A stretch of DNA of 64,000 bases from Branchiostoma floridae (GCF_000003815.2 NC_049996.1:15760427-15824426), one strand, 5' to 3'. Shown: positions 46,491 through 58,005, counted from the first letter of the stretch. Notes: generated from the sequence alone by a model not told the origin. Translations and numbers: made by a program.

Positions 46491-47549
46491 AACTATCGTT
46501 GCTATTTAAGAAGTAGACTGCTGAGCCATGAGCACTTCAGAAGAGGTCCCCAACAAGAGACTCCAAGCATCGCAAACCCTACCATCATCACACATTGAAT
46601 AAAGAATCACACACTGAATAAAGACTTCTTGATAAAGATTGTACATGAAGACTTTCAATAAAGATTCTGAATTTCTTAGTGAAGATAGTGAGTAAGAACA
46701 CTAAATAAAGACCTTATGTATGCCTGCTAGATTCAAGATTGAAAAAAACAACTTACAAATGCTTGAGCTTTTAAGTTGAAAGGTAGTACTTCCAACTGCC
46801 TTTAGCTGGCTCTTTGAACTTCACATGCACTTTGACTTTAGATCAGGAAAGGTGAGTTAAAAACTAAATTAGAGCAGGGACCTAGTTAGTAGTCCAAGTG
46901 TGTTTGATGATTCAGAGAGCGAGCCTTAATTCCCAAATTTTTCAGGGGGTGGGTTGATGGACTTGAAACATATTGAAACTTTATTTTGAAAATGTTTCTT
47001 AGATAAAAGACCAAGTTGTGGATTGAAGTCTTATCCACAAAGAACTTTGATGTTTGCATAATAATGATAGATGCTAAGCTAATTAAGTTAATTAAGTTTT
47101 AAGTGCTAAGGTAAGACTTAATCTAAAATAAGACTTAAGCTAATTAAGATACAAAAATGTAAATAGGTTTACTTTCTGTTAAATTTCAGCATTTGCATAA
47201 CTACAAGGCACACCCCAAATTTTAGCCCATTCCAGGTCAAAGGACTTTTCTGGTGGACAGAAAATTTCTTAAGCCTGATCTAGTTGATGACTTGTGAGAG
47301 GACTCCAGTGTTTTTATGTTGTTGGAGACAACTGCAGACGGACTATCCAAGATGCCAGAGGTAAGCCATGTGGGACTGCATGCTTTCACAACATGTGCTT
47401 TCTCTCCTCATACCTGCAGCTTCAAACATGCATGGTTTTGTGTTTTTCTATCCCATGATGGGAAGGGAACTTGGGTCCTTGCAAAGTTGGGAATTTTTCT
47501 TTTGTTTTGATACTGTTTACAGACCATGTAAGTCTTGAGATTGAAATGA

Positions 47550-48620
47550 AGAGACAATGTCTGAATATTGATTGTGTGGTGTGAGTTACTTGTGATTTAA
47601 GACGAAGTTACATTATAGAGTAGGGACTTCTTTGCGACTTTTGGAGATCCTGTTGTGGCAATTTTAATGATGGACACATCTTGAGATTGAAATAAAGAGA
47701 TTTTGTCTAAATACTGTGTGGCTTGACTTTCTCGCAGTAGAGTAATGCTTCTTGGTTTGTGTTTTTCTATCCCATGATGGGAAGGGAACTTGGGTCCTTG
47801 CACATTTGGGAATTCTTTTTTTGTTTTTAAGTTTCTACAATCTGTATTATAAGTGGCATTGCGATCAAAATAAAGAGACTCTCTAAATAATGTGTGGTGT
47901 GAGTTACTCGCGATTTAAAAGATAGTGCAAGGACTTCTTCACTGTTGAACTTTTGAAGACCATGTTGTGCCAATTTTGATGACACACACATCTTGTCAAT
48001 GAGATTGAAATAAAGAGATTTTGTCTGAATACTGTGTGGCTTGACTGACTCGTGGTATAGTAACGCTTCTTTGTGTTTTTCTATCCCATGGTGGGAAGGG
48101 AACTTGGGTCCTTACAAAAGGGGACAATTTTTGTTTTGATACACTTTTTTATAGTTTGTAAACTCTGTTGGCAAAGAAATAAAGAGACTGTCTGTTCAAC
48201 GTTGTGCGGTGTGAATCAATTTATTGCAATTACTTTTAAGAAGATAGAGTAAGGTCTCCTTTGTCATTTCCACACTCTGTACATCATGTAAGTTTCACCG
48301 AGAATGAAATAAAGAGATAAGGTCTGAACACTGCGTGGTGTCAATTGATCACAAGTTAGTTACAAGACAGAGAAAGGTTTTCTCTGTGACTTTGTGACAC
48401 ATTTTCGCGCTAATTTTGATGGACACAACTTTCAGGGAGCTTTTACAGTCTGTAAATTGCATTGACAATGAAATAAAGAGAGAATGTTTCTTCAATATTG
48501 TGTGGTGTGAATTGATTTGAATTAGTTTCGATAAGGAGGTCTTTTTGCAGGTTGCTGCTTTGTAAGTCTGGCAATGAAATAAAGAGACAATGTCTGAACA
48601 CTGTGTGGTGTGAATTTACT
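47550..48620 (+). repeat. Tandem poly(A)-site-like cassettes, array 3 (about eight)
   Basis: AATAAA occurs at 47691, 47869, 48009, 48178, 48308, 48472 and 48578, plus an AATGAA variant near 47545. In most cases GTGTGGTGTGA or a close form follows 20-35 bases on. Between some cassettes is the block TTTTTCTATCCCATGATGGG with GGGAACTTGGGTCCTT, also found in units 1 and 2. Confidence 0.65.
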
Positions 48621-48989
48621 GTTTAGTTACAAGATAGATTATGGCTTTCTCCGCGATTCTGAACACCTTAATGCACCAATTTTGATGATGGACACAATTT
48701 TTCCACTGCAGAGCTGTGACATTTGCATATATGTCATGGAGAACCAGGTTAAGATGCTAGTACACAAAAACTCTACACTTAAGCTTTTCTAACTTGTCTG
48801 TAGTTTCCTTCAGCTACAGATCCTTCATCGGAAGAGGCCAACTGTCTCCAGCCTTCCCAGCCAAGCAGGTGATGAGACCACGAGAAGAGAGGACTGCATT
48901 CTATATCCTTTTATCATTGTTGTTTATGAACTTTGTCTCAACAGAGACAGCAACCATGGTTATTGAAATTAAGACTCTAAAGTAAAAAT

Positions 48990-50670
48990 AATACAGCTGT
49001 AAGTAGTGTTTTCTTTGTCTTCAAATTATTTTGATAAAATCTGCTGTTTGTAAAATTCTAATGCTAGATGATTTGTAAAGACAAAATACAAGTGCAGGCA
49101 CAACTACTGTGTGTAGTTTACTTGTAAAGGAAGCCTCAAAGTCTCAGCGATTCAGAAATATGTAGTGGGGGTGTATGCTAATGAACTTAAATGTGCATGA
49201 ACTTACATTCTTGCTGTGTTTTCTTTCGTTGCTGCAGTAGGCATAGGATTGCTCCCTGAATAGACGTCCCCTGCGTCAAGGCTACCTGAATCAAGAAAGC
49301 CAACTGAGTTTTGAACAACAGGACTAAAAAAAAGATAAGCAGCTCTTCATTTCAATACATAATTATTAAAAATAGGCCAGACGTTATGTGTAAGTACTGA
49401 TTGATGTATGATACAGTTACTTACCTGCTTGTTGGATTCTTTCTATGTTTGCTGCAACAGGATAGCTCCTGGAGTAGATGTCCCCTGCCTCGAGGCTACC
49501 TGAAGCAAGAATTCAACTCAGGAGTTATGCAACAAGACTCAAAAAGATAAGTTACTATATTACTTGAATAAGTAGGATTTTAGTATGTTTAGTGACAGAA
49601 ATGTAAGAAATGACATCTGAGTAAAGGGAATTCACACAATGTAAAAATTGTACCAATACATACTTTTTCTAACAGAAAGGTAAAGCAGCACTGTTGGCAT
49701 ATATGTATCTCACTTCAAACCTTTTGTTTTGTTTTATGCTGTTGTTCCAAATGCTAACACAGTCAACTATGTCTTGTTTTCTGTTCATATACAGATAATG
49801 AATCACCCTTCTGACAGATGACACTACTTTAGGCTCTTGGCAGCAGGACGAAAAAAGATAAGAAACTTTATTTTACACATTGTTATTGAAACTGTGCCAG
49901 ACATTAAATTGATATGTAACCTTAAATGGGAACATCCAAATAGAAATTAATGTTAAGTTATCAAACTATGGTTTATGAGTGTACAAAGATGCAAGAAAAG
50001 ACAAGCATGCATGTTACTTTTCATATCTGTATGGAAGACATTTTTGGTTGATGTTTTTCACTGTTTTCTAAATGCTAACAGTTTCTTGTTTTCTGTTTTC
50101 AGTTCTTGGGCAGATGACCTTCCCTTGAGGCTTCTTGAAGGAAGGATGTCTTGGAAGAGGACAGCAGTGGACTGTCTTACTGGGGAGATGGCAGAGGTAA
50201 GATGTCCATTCTTTGTGAACTGTCAAACAATGATTTTGTGACAGTGGATGGCATTTCAGCACCATGATTTGGGCTTTGAGTATTCAAGTTGTTGTGTGCA
50301 TGTGTGAGTGCTTGTGAGTGTATGTCTGTGTAGTGTGTGTGTATGTTTGTATGTATGTTTGTGCTGTGTGTGTGTGTGTGTGTCTGTGTGTGTGTGTGTG
50401 TGTGTCTGTATTTGTGTTTGTGTTGTGTGTGTGTGTGTGTGTGTGTCTGTGTCTGTGTGTGAATTTGTATGTGCGTGTGCATGTGAGTGATAGACTCACA
50501 TGAAATTTCTAATAACTGCACAGACTGTAGTTCTATTCATCCATACAAGCCTGTCAGTTTTTCTTACAATTTTGTTTGCTCTTTCAGTAATTTCCAGTAA
50601 CTACACTGTAATTTGGTTCATGCTGGCAATCCTGTCATTTTTTTTTCAATTTTGTTTGCCTATTTTACAC
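48990..50670 (+). repeat. Diverged exon-like repeats and a (GT)n tract
   Basis: Related blocks near 49255, 49455, 49800 and 50105 share a GATGTCCCCTGCCTC or GATGACCTTCCCTTG core, GGCTACCTGAA or GGCTTCTTGAA, and AACAGGACT or AAGACTC before AAAAAGATAAG. They recall 33950-34035 of unit 1. A GT-rich microsatellite covers about 50294-50462. No coding frame is conserved. Confidence 0.6.
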
Positions 50671-50674
50671 TCAG

Positions 50675-51210
50675 GCCAGCAATAAGAAGCATCAGGGGTT
50701 CCTGACTACAAGTTGCAGCTGCTCAACCCTGCAGTGTGAGACAAAAAGGGCGAAGAAGACTGAGAGAAGAGATTGTATGAGCACTGGAACCTGCCAGAGC
50801 AGGCTAATTTCATATGTCAATCCATTATTCACAGCAGTCTTCTTGTATTCAGTCACAGTTCTGCGATCAGAATGTCTTCTAGCGTTCTATCTAACAGTAT
50901 TCATCTTCATCGTGTTCTTTACCCACTTTGTAAATAACTTATGTTTCTGTTAATGGTCCCGCACCACTTGTCCACCATCTTATGTTTGGTATTTCACGTA
51001 AACGTTACACCTTTTATCGGTACTCATCCGGCTCTATCGTATACAGTATCACCTTCACTGATAGTGTAAACTGTTTATAATTTGTCTACCAGCCATCAGA
51101 AATGGTGTTCGATAATGTAACCATTTATATTGTCTGTTACTGGCCTCTGTGTCAGTCTAGTTTCCATGGCCAGCAATCTGTGTTTAATAAACGCCTAACC
51201 ATGCATGGCT
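50675..51210 (+). other. Candidate terminal exon of the proposed non-coding transcript
   Basis: The acceptor TTACACTCAG at about 50674 opens a stretch without strong donors, ending near AATAAA at 51186-51191. ORFs are short. It is a reasonable 3' end for a transcript crossing the macro-repeats, but no sequence evidence ties it to the upstream exons. Confidence 0.3.
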
Positions 51211-51299
51211 ACCCTATCTCTGTGTCTGTCCAGTTTGTGAATAGACAGGAAGAGTTTACAAAGAAGAGAAGCAAAGGAAGGCAGTGCCATGAGAAAAGA

Positions 51300-52010
51300 A
51301 CTAGTGTCACTTTAGTCTTGACTTTGGTCAAAGAAACTTTCTTGTATCACAAAACTCACTTTTATTTTGGAATCCTTTGTTTTTTCTTTATTTGCTCAGT
51401 TGGCCTCTGTTTTTTTTTTTTTTTGCTTTCCATTGGCTATGTCAATGATTAAAAAATATTCAACAAAGAAAAGACCTAGTTTAATTTTTAAGTCTTAGCT
51501 TTGGTCAAAGAAAATAACTATATAGTATTCACAAGGTTTTATCTTTTAGTTCCTTTGCTTCTATTTTGCCTTTAATTTGAATTTGGTCACACAAGAATAA
51601 AGACTATTTACTTGTTCACAATGATTTTGCAAGTATTGCAGCTATTCTTTTCTTGCCTGTCTTTTGTTTTCTTTGGCCTTGCCCAGGAAAAGAACATGTT
51701 TCACAAGTAACATCTCTCACTTTTGCTGGCTATGTCAATGAGAAGAATTACATGTAGTATCACAAAATAAAACATTCAGTCTTGCCTGTGTTTTACTTTC
51801 TTTTGGCCATGTTTTTGTTGCTTTTGTTTGCCTTTTCTTATTATGACCATTCCAACGAAAATACTTGTATCCAAATAAATTGTCTCTTACTTTTGTTCTG
51901 GCTAGTTGTGTCAAAGAAAAGAACATGTATCACAGATATTCTTTTCCCTCTGTCTTGCATCCTGTTTGTCAATGAAAAGAACTTGTTTCACTAGTAGTCT
52001 GGTAAGTTTG
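51300..52010 (+). repeat. Degenerate tandem repeat of about 80-110 bases
   Basis: TTTGGTCAAAGAAA, CTTGTATCACAAA, TTTTGGC and GTCTTGCCTGTTTT-like blocks recur near 51325, 51490, 51585, 51680, 51730, 51830, 51905 and 51970. From 52010 to 52430 I see no feature. Confidence 0.5.
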
Positions 52011-52439
52011 GTCTTGGTGAGAACAGCAGCTAGTAGCAGCAGTTCCTGACTATGAAGGTGCAACAACTAGCAGACAGTGTAAAGAAGAGAACGGTAGGCT
52101 GCAGTGAGAGCAGCAGGCTGAGGTGTTCTCAAGTTTAGCTAGATGCTGCGCATGACCTTGATGCATTTAAGGTAAGTTTTCTGAGGTCTTGGGTGAACTT
52201 AGCTTAAATCTACCTTTCAAAATTTGGTGCATCCTTTGAAGCATTCTTACAAAATGTGTTCATGAATAAAAAATTAAGCAATTTACATTCATAAAATGAC
52301 TACTCAACTTTATTACAAACCGACCCTCTAACTTTGAGATCTTGTGATTGAGATTTAATACGATTTTCTGAAAGGTGAAAACTAGATTTTCGATGAGAGT
52401 TTACTTTCTGCTGCGCTAGAATTCTTTTCTACTCTATCT

Positions 52440-52620
52440 AGGCAAAATGCCTAAATGGAAAGCCATGTTCAGCACCAAGGCCAGGGAGGTGCAATTCAAA
52501 CATAACGGTGCGGTGCCGAAACGTATACAATGGTAATTCTGTATGCATATGTAACCAATGCCCTCTTGAAGCTGCTTGTGATATGAAACATTCAAGTTTA
52601 CACGCAACTTAACCTTATAT
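52440..52620 (+). repeat. RE1-bearing repeat, left arm of an inverted pair
   Basis: The segment is homologous in reverse orientation to 53300-53490. Shared blocks include GTATAC, TGCACCGTTATG or its complement, TGGTTACAT, and the RE1-like core. The RE1-like site 52468-52488 reads TTCAGCACC, AA, GGCCAG, GGAG. The 680 bases between arms (52621-53299) hold no recognised gene. Confidence 0.75.
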
Positions 52621-53299
52621 GTTAGTTGTATATAAACCAAATCACCCCCGAAGACTTTGTAACATACCTTGTGCGTTTTTCCTTAGCTAGGGTAGTGGAT
52701 TGTTGATGGTTGTGGCCTTGTGGGCAGGAGGTCCAAAACATTTTGTCAGCAATGGAACCATACACGGTGCAGGGACTTCCCCAAAATGTTGGCCAGCTCG
52801 GTTTCATAAACAATGTGTTTACAAAGGTGAAAGGTCAAATTAAAGGAAATGGTAGACGGAATGGTTGAGAATATGCAATAAAAATCATTGCCAACGTCAA
52901 TGATTGTTTCATTCCATCCAAACAATCATTCAGCAGCTATCAGATGCTCTAACTGAGCCAAAACCTCAAGAAACAAATGGGCAGATATCTAATTTGATAT
53001 CACGCTCTACGTGCTGCAGTAATATTGTATTCCGTTGTAGGGCGCCCTTAAACAGTCAGGTGGGATGAAGTTTTACTTACGTTCAACAAAGCATGCTGAT
53101 TTCAAACGGAGACCAGACAAACACACGTAACGAAATGGTACATAAATAACGTTATAACCTCTATTTTTTATGGAGTTAATAACAAATATAGATGTTTTCA
53201 TGGGAACTAACCAACACACGATGAACATAGCCCACTAACATCTGCTTGGAGTTTACAAGCATATGGCTGCGTGTGACGTCACATGACCGGACTTGACTG

Positions 53300-53490
53300 A
53301 TATACATTCAAATTTAGTTACCTATAGACTTGAATGTTTTATATACATCCTAAGCAACTGCAGTAGGTCATTGGTTACATGCATACGGGCCCACTTTTGT
53401 ATACTTTTTGACACTGCACCGTTATGTTTTGATCGCGCCGCCCTGTCCTTGGTGCTGAACGTGGCTCTCCATTGGGCTGATATCAACGTT
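53300..53490 (-). repeat. RE1-bearing repeat, right arm of an inverted pair
   Basis: Counterpart of 52440-52620. The RE1-like site at 53439-53459 (minus strand TTCAGCACC, AA, GGACAG, GGCG) matches the consensus at about 18 of 21 positions, one of the best in the window. The two arms are roughly 75 percent alike by eye. Confidence 0.75.
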
Positions 53491-53844
53491 ACATCCATAG
53501 GGGGTGTTCCGGTCACTCTATACTGTCCTTGCCATAACCAATGTTCAATGAGAGCCTCTTTTACAATAGATGGAAAGAAGACTTTAAATATTTGACCTTT
53601 GAAATTTAGTCCCTCAATCTTTAGAAATGGAAAGTTGAAGGTGGTATGAAATTTAAAGTCTTCTTGATATCAAGGACTTGTTGATGTGTAGAGATATGGG
53701 GACCGCAACATTTCTCAGGTTGAATGCAGGGCATTGCTGTTATTTCTTACCAGGCAACGCGGCTCAATATAAACTCAATACCAGCCGAAAGGTATTCATC
53801 ATTTTCGTAGCGGTCTTTGCTGTAAAAATATTATCAACATGTGG

Positions 53845-53968
53845 CACCCACAATGCAGTGCGCCACAGAACGCGGCAGATGTAAATACCAAGTCAAGATG
53901 GAGGCGAGAGGTCGGTCAGAATTCGTCCTTGGAAGCCGTTTAAAATAATTAACGTCGGTTTCATGAGG
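53845..53968 (+). promoter_or_regulatory. Staf/ZNF143-like site followed by a candidate first exon
   Basis: 53845-53862 reads CACCCACAATGCAGTGCG, 17 of 18 positions of the Staf consensus. About 40 bases on, an ATG at 53899 opens a 16-residue frame, and a strong donor (ATGAG|GTAAGTC) lies at about 53968. This looks like a promoter and leader exon of a plus-strand gene, but no downstream partner exon was found. Confidence 0.4.
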
Positions 53969-54381
53969 TAAGTCGTGTCGGACATTGTGTGGTATATTCT
54001 TGTGACCATTTGGGGCCATAGTTTATGGAGAAACGAAGCGATCTCGTGGCAAATTTCGGGACTTTTCTGACGCATGTTCGTTTGATTATCATTGAGTAAA
54101 CTCCAAGCAGATGTTTGGTGGATTATTTTCATCGTGCATTGGTTGTTTCATGATAACGTCTACATCTCCGTTAGGTGTTTTATGCACCATTCTATTGCTT
54201 TTGTTTTTCTGTACCCCCTTCGAAATCAGCATGCTTTGTTGAAGGAACCAACAGAAGATTAAGTGATTAAACATTATTTAGTGAATGAATACATACAAAA
54301 GTGTGTAATCTTACTCTTGAAGTTTTAATGAACATAATTTTGACAAAACATTGAAATTCATAAAAATAACAATACATCTTG

Positions 54382-55633
54382 TAACGGCACTGAACTTTAA
54401 TCCAACGCAACTTTAATCCAACACTTTTCAGAACCCATCTGTCAGTCAAAAACTATCTCCGGTATGCAAATTCTTTTGAGTGCTTTACAAAACCAGTAAG
54501 GTATACGACTTAAAACCTTGTAAGTTTCAGCTCACAAAGATCGCATGTTGCAGCGACAAGTTAGTCAATCTTCTGGTATGTTTTCATGCTGTTAATCAAG
54601 CCGTGGGAAGAGGGCAGTGATTGTAATTTCAAGCAACCCTACTCTTCGTCCTCACTTTACAAATTAATCATCACAGTAAATACAGTGGAAGCCGCTTAGT
54701 TGCACACCCAATTTACCAGCGAATCCCGTGCATTTATCCGGCATGTGCGATAATGCGAAGTAACCCAGTTGGACCACACCACCACGGGATTTGGGGATTC
54801 CGTGCAATTGACCGAAGTGTGCGTTTATCCGACGTGCAATTAACTGGCTTCCACTGTATAGCAAAATATTAATAAACTGTCCATCCAACACATTCAACAT
54901 GCCTAGGTACAGGGCCAGGCTTTGTTACACAAATTCAGTGGAAATCCGAACACGTGCCATTTTGAATCATATTTCAGCACGCCCCTTCACCCCTATTTTT
55001 GAAAGTGATCACATCCAAAGGCCAGTAGGACAGATCTCACTGGCGATACCAACAGCCCCACATGGGGGACGTATTGTAGGGAGTTTTTTAAACTGTGTTT
55101 TGCGGGTATATTTTTGGGGAACCATTCACAAACAACGTATTTTGCCACCATTTGCTAACCAAACAACGGATGAAAAGTTTCATAGAACATCATAACTGTG
55201 TAGTAGAACAGCAGAACGGATTTGCTGCTGGTTGATGCATTTTGGGGCCGTGTTTTGATCGCGGCTATCAGCAGTTTACCGACATACCGATTTGCCAATT
55301 TAACATTGAGTAAGTGCCTGCCGATTGATACAAATTTGTCGTTTTAAATATGAAATCCATAGATAAACAGCCTTGTTATATTATTGTGTTGGATTAAAGT
55401 TCCACTGAGAATAGAATCCCAAAGGACTTGCTATCAGTCACACTGTCTTTGAAATGTTATTTTCTCGCGACACAACAGAAAGTGGCAGACCAATGCATGT
55501 GTAGCAATGGCCGGGGAAACATATAGTAAACAATGCACTAAACAGTTTCCAGAATGCGCTAAAGCCCGCTTGTTTATTCATGGTTCAGTTTGGAATTTGC
55601 TGAAATGTGTTGGATTAAAGTTCAGTGCCGTTA
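54382..55633. mobile_element. Non-autonomous DNA transposon with TA target duplication, copy 2
   Basis: The element spans 54384-55631 (1248 bases) between TA dinucleotides. The ends ACGGCACTGAACTTTAATCC and GGATTAAAGTTCAGTGCCGT are perfect inverted repeats. It shares order and orientation with 15394-16459, including GATCGCATGTTG, GGCGATACCAACAGCCCCAC and TGCCGATTGATACAAATTTG. The extra length is mostly the nested element at 54681-54858. No transposase ORF is present. Confidence 0.9.
54681..54858. mobile_element. MITE nested inside transposon copy 2
   Basis: CAGTGGAAGCC and GGCTTCCACTG are inverted ends flanked by TA, enclosing about 174 bases. Transposon copy 1 lacks it at the same place (near 15685), so the borders are supported. 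Its ends resemble those of 3355-3530. Confidence 0.9.
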
Positions 55634-56745
55634 TTCGTTATTCTTGTATACATTGCAGAAACATGTTTTTTTTAAAAGTTCAATTGAAACTCTTTTAAAT
55701 TTTGTTAAAATTTATTTCTGAAGTTAAGTCTGTCATCCTCAACTCAGGTGAAGCATGATGCTTTATAAAGTACATGTACATGCACATGCAGCTTAAGTTT
55801 AAAGACATACTTAGTCTAGTAGTAGCCAGGGCTTGAAATACCACCTGTGCACGTAAAATTTGGTCTGTGCAGGTATTTCTGGTGTCTACCTGTACCTTGC
55901 CTGCACCAGAATTTTGAGACTTGTCCTTGTAATTCCTAAAGTATAGATACATGAGAAATGACCCAGCTGATCATGATGAGGACAGTGATGATAATCACTA
56001 ATAGTTTGTAACTTTTGTAAGTACATCAACATGTTACTTTAATTTAAATTAGTTTCTATGCAAGGCAGTTTCCCCTTACATACTTTGTTAGGCTAGCATA
56101 AAACAGTTGTAAAAAGTAGCCCCTACAAAGTATATTCAAAAGCCTGTTTTATTCCCTTTTGGGATATATTTGAATGGTGCAGGGAATTTTTCTCTGGTGC
56201 AGGTACTAGTAATTCCAAAAGTTAGTAGACAGACAAATTTTGCTAAGGTAGTGATGACTAGTGCGGTTTTGCAACAGCTCGCGTTTTCCGCCAAGTACAC
56301 ACCTATAGGCCACCGCTCTACATCAGTCAAACTCTAAGCACAATATTCAAGCAAGCACTTTTTCGATAGTAGATAATGGAACGTGGATTTGCTACGGTTT
56401 GTGTTTTCATCCAAGCAAATTGAGTCAGCTCTTTTCCATAAGTGTGTTGGGGTTGTTTTACATTATTCACAGTATAATGCTGACATTTTATAGCATTTTT
56501 TTTTGAGCTGTGCAACACATTCTTTTTAGGTTCTTATCTTATTGCTACTGTAAACAATGCATACTATTATGTTATTATGATGATGTTGTGTCATGCATGT
56601 AACTTGGTATTTGTGGAGTCACATTTTGCAACAGTCCTTACTTTAGTACAGTGCTTTTATACAATCTTTCAGCTTTTATACATTCTTTCAGCTTTTATAC
56701 ATCTGAATTGTTGTTATCCTTGGAAGGACCTTAGCTTGAATGGAC
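55634..56745. other. No gene seen
   Basis: AT-rich sequence with short ORFs only. A CAGCTTTTATACATTCTTT stretch is repeated twice near 56665-56705, just before the assembly gap. Confidence 0.4.
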
Positions 56746-56845
56746 NNNNNNNNNNNNNNNNNNNNNNNNNNNNNNNNNNNNNNNNNNNNNNNNNNNNNNN
56801 NNNNNNNNNNNNNNNNNNNNNNNNNNNNNNNNNNNNNNNNNNNNN
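56746..56845. other. Assembly gap (100 N)
   Basis: The run is exactly 100 N, so its true length is unknown. ORFs crossing it are meaningless. Confidence 1.
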
Positions 56846-56984
56846 CTAGGACGCTCGCCGGGAGTCCTGGGTATGGACTAAATGATACCAACGGATAATT
56901 GGCTATAAGCGCTGTGCAGCGTTTGTTTTTCAATTACATAAAGTGCCCTTTCTTGTAGCGAGCATGTTGCAGGAATAGGGTACT

Positions 56985-57005
56985 GGACCTGTCCTTGGTG
57001 CTGAA
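56985..57005 (-). promoter_or_regulatory. RE1/NRSE-like site
   Basis: The minus strand reads TTCAGCACC, AA, GGACAG, GTCC, matching the RE1 consensus at about 18 of 21 positions. It is not obviously part of the longer repeats seen elsewhere. Confidence 0.55.
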
Positions 57006-57255
57006 TTCTATGAAATTGTTACCGTTTTCATTGGCGGTGAATAGTATTCCCGGTTTAACTATAGAAAACCTCACTATGTGGGGACATTCTTCTTTAAACA
57101 AGACTTGATCGCACACCAAAAATCACAACAAATCCAGAGGTAACTGTTACCATGTTATTCGAGAAATGTCTAACTTTCATCGAAGTATTAAAGCCATATG
57201 TTTAAAAGTGATAAGAAAACGGGGTAAAATGTAATTTCTTTTCCATGATCCACTG

Positions 57256-58005
57256 TTGTCCCAAACGCCCCATGTGGCCATTTTCCCAAATCCTGTAACC
57301 CAATCCGTTTATGCTTTCCATAATCCTCCTACCCTTTCGAACGTAAACATAACATATAAGCAATATACATGGACGGAGGGTATCAGCTTTCTTTCCACCA
57401 ACCTTTTGGACGCCTTCTCGGCTGCCTCCGGGGAGTCCATGGGGGTTTCTCGGGGCGGGTCTCCCTTTCTCCCGAGACAGGCTCCGTCCTCACTGAGGCT
57501 CCTGGACGACGAGCTTCCGAACCTTCTCCTGGACCTGAAGACGCTGTATGACTCCCTCCCTGTGAGGCAGAGAACCTATGTCACACCTAACGCCAGTATC
57601 TCTCTACTAACCGTCTACAAGTGGGCGCTGAAACTACTGCGCGCTCTTCCGTGGTTGAGCGCTCGCTGACGACATATGCTAACGTAACAATTTCCCTGCA
57701 GTTAGACCGGGGCGATTTCCCTGATGTCCCGTCTAATCAAGAAGCTATAGACGCAGCGGATGAGAGGATACAAGGAAACTGGCTCGCTTCTGATGAGATC
57801 CGTCCACACACCGTATCATTAGATGGATCGTTTGATGTCCCCCGCCGATTCAGATGGCGAGAGGCGCAATCAGTTTTCTTGACGACTCGCACACACTTGC
57901 AGTACTGTCGTCACCGAGCCGTACCAAGAGAGAGCTAGATGATTCGCGGCGCTTTCCATCAAATTACAACTTTGCCGCCCGCAAAAGGTATAATTTCATA
58001 GAGAC
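57256..58005 (+). CDS. Unidentified coding-like segment, possibly frameshifted
   Basis: Three successive stretches in different frames look protein-like. The first is DDELPNLLLDLKTLYDSL through TVYKWALKLLRALPW (to a stop at 57667). The second is QLDRGDFPDVPSNQEAIDAADERIQGNWLASDEI through DVPRRFRWRE. The third is SRTKRELDDSRRFPSNYNFAARKR, ending at 58005. The region is GC-rich relative to its neighbours. A possible acceptor CCCTGCAG lies at 57702, but simple splicing meets a stop. Either this is a multi-exon gene with unusual junctions or a decayed copy. I do not recognise the family. Confidence 0.35.

Larger units (their letters stand above)
45861..48990 (+). repeat. Macro-repeat unit 4
   Basis: The block order is: head GTGGGGGGTGTTTGGGGAAC near 45863; CCATCTT-type hairpins and the nested hairpin 46215-46490; AATAAAG block 46595-46710; exon-like 47274-47360 (donor CCAGAG|GTAAGCC); then array 3 of poly(A)-like cassettes 47550-48620. 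The section after 48990 is diverged and ends the regular order. Confidence 0.75.

Noticed and set aside
47950..48055. C/D box snoRNA (TGATGA followed by CTGA) in the poly(A) cassettes
   Set aside because: Box spacing and terminal stems are inconsistent between copies, and the CTGA belongs to the poly(A)-site block.
50177..50521. His/Thr-rich and Cys/Val-rich ORFs
   Set aside because: They come from the GT-rich tract on either strand.
56577..56933. ORFs crossing the N run
   Set aside because: They exist only because N was translated as X.
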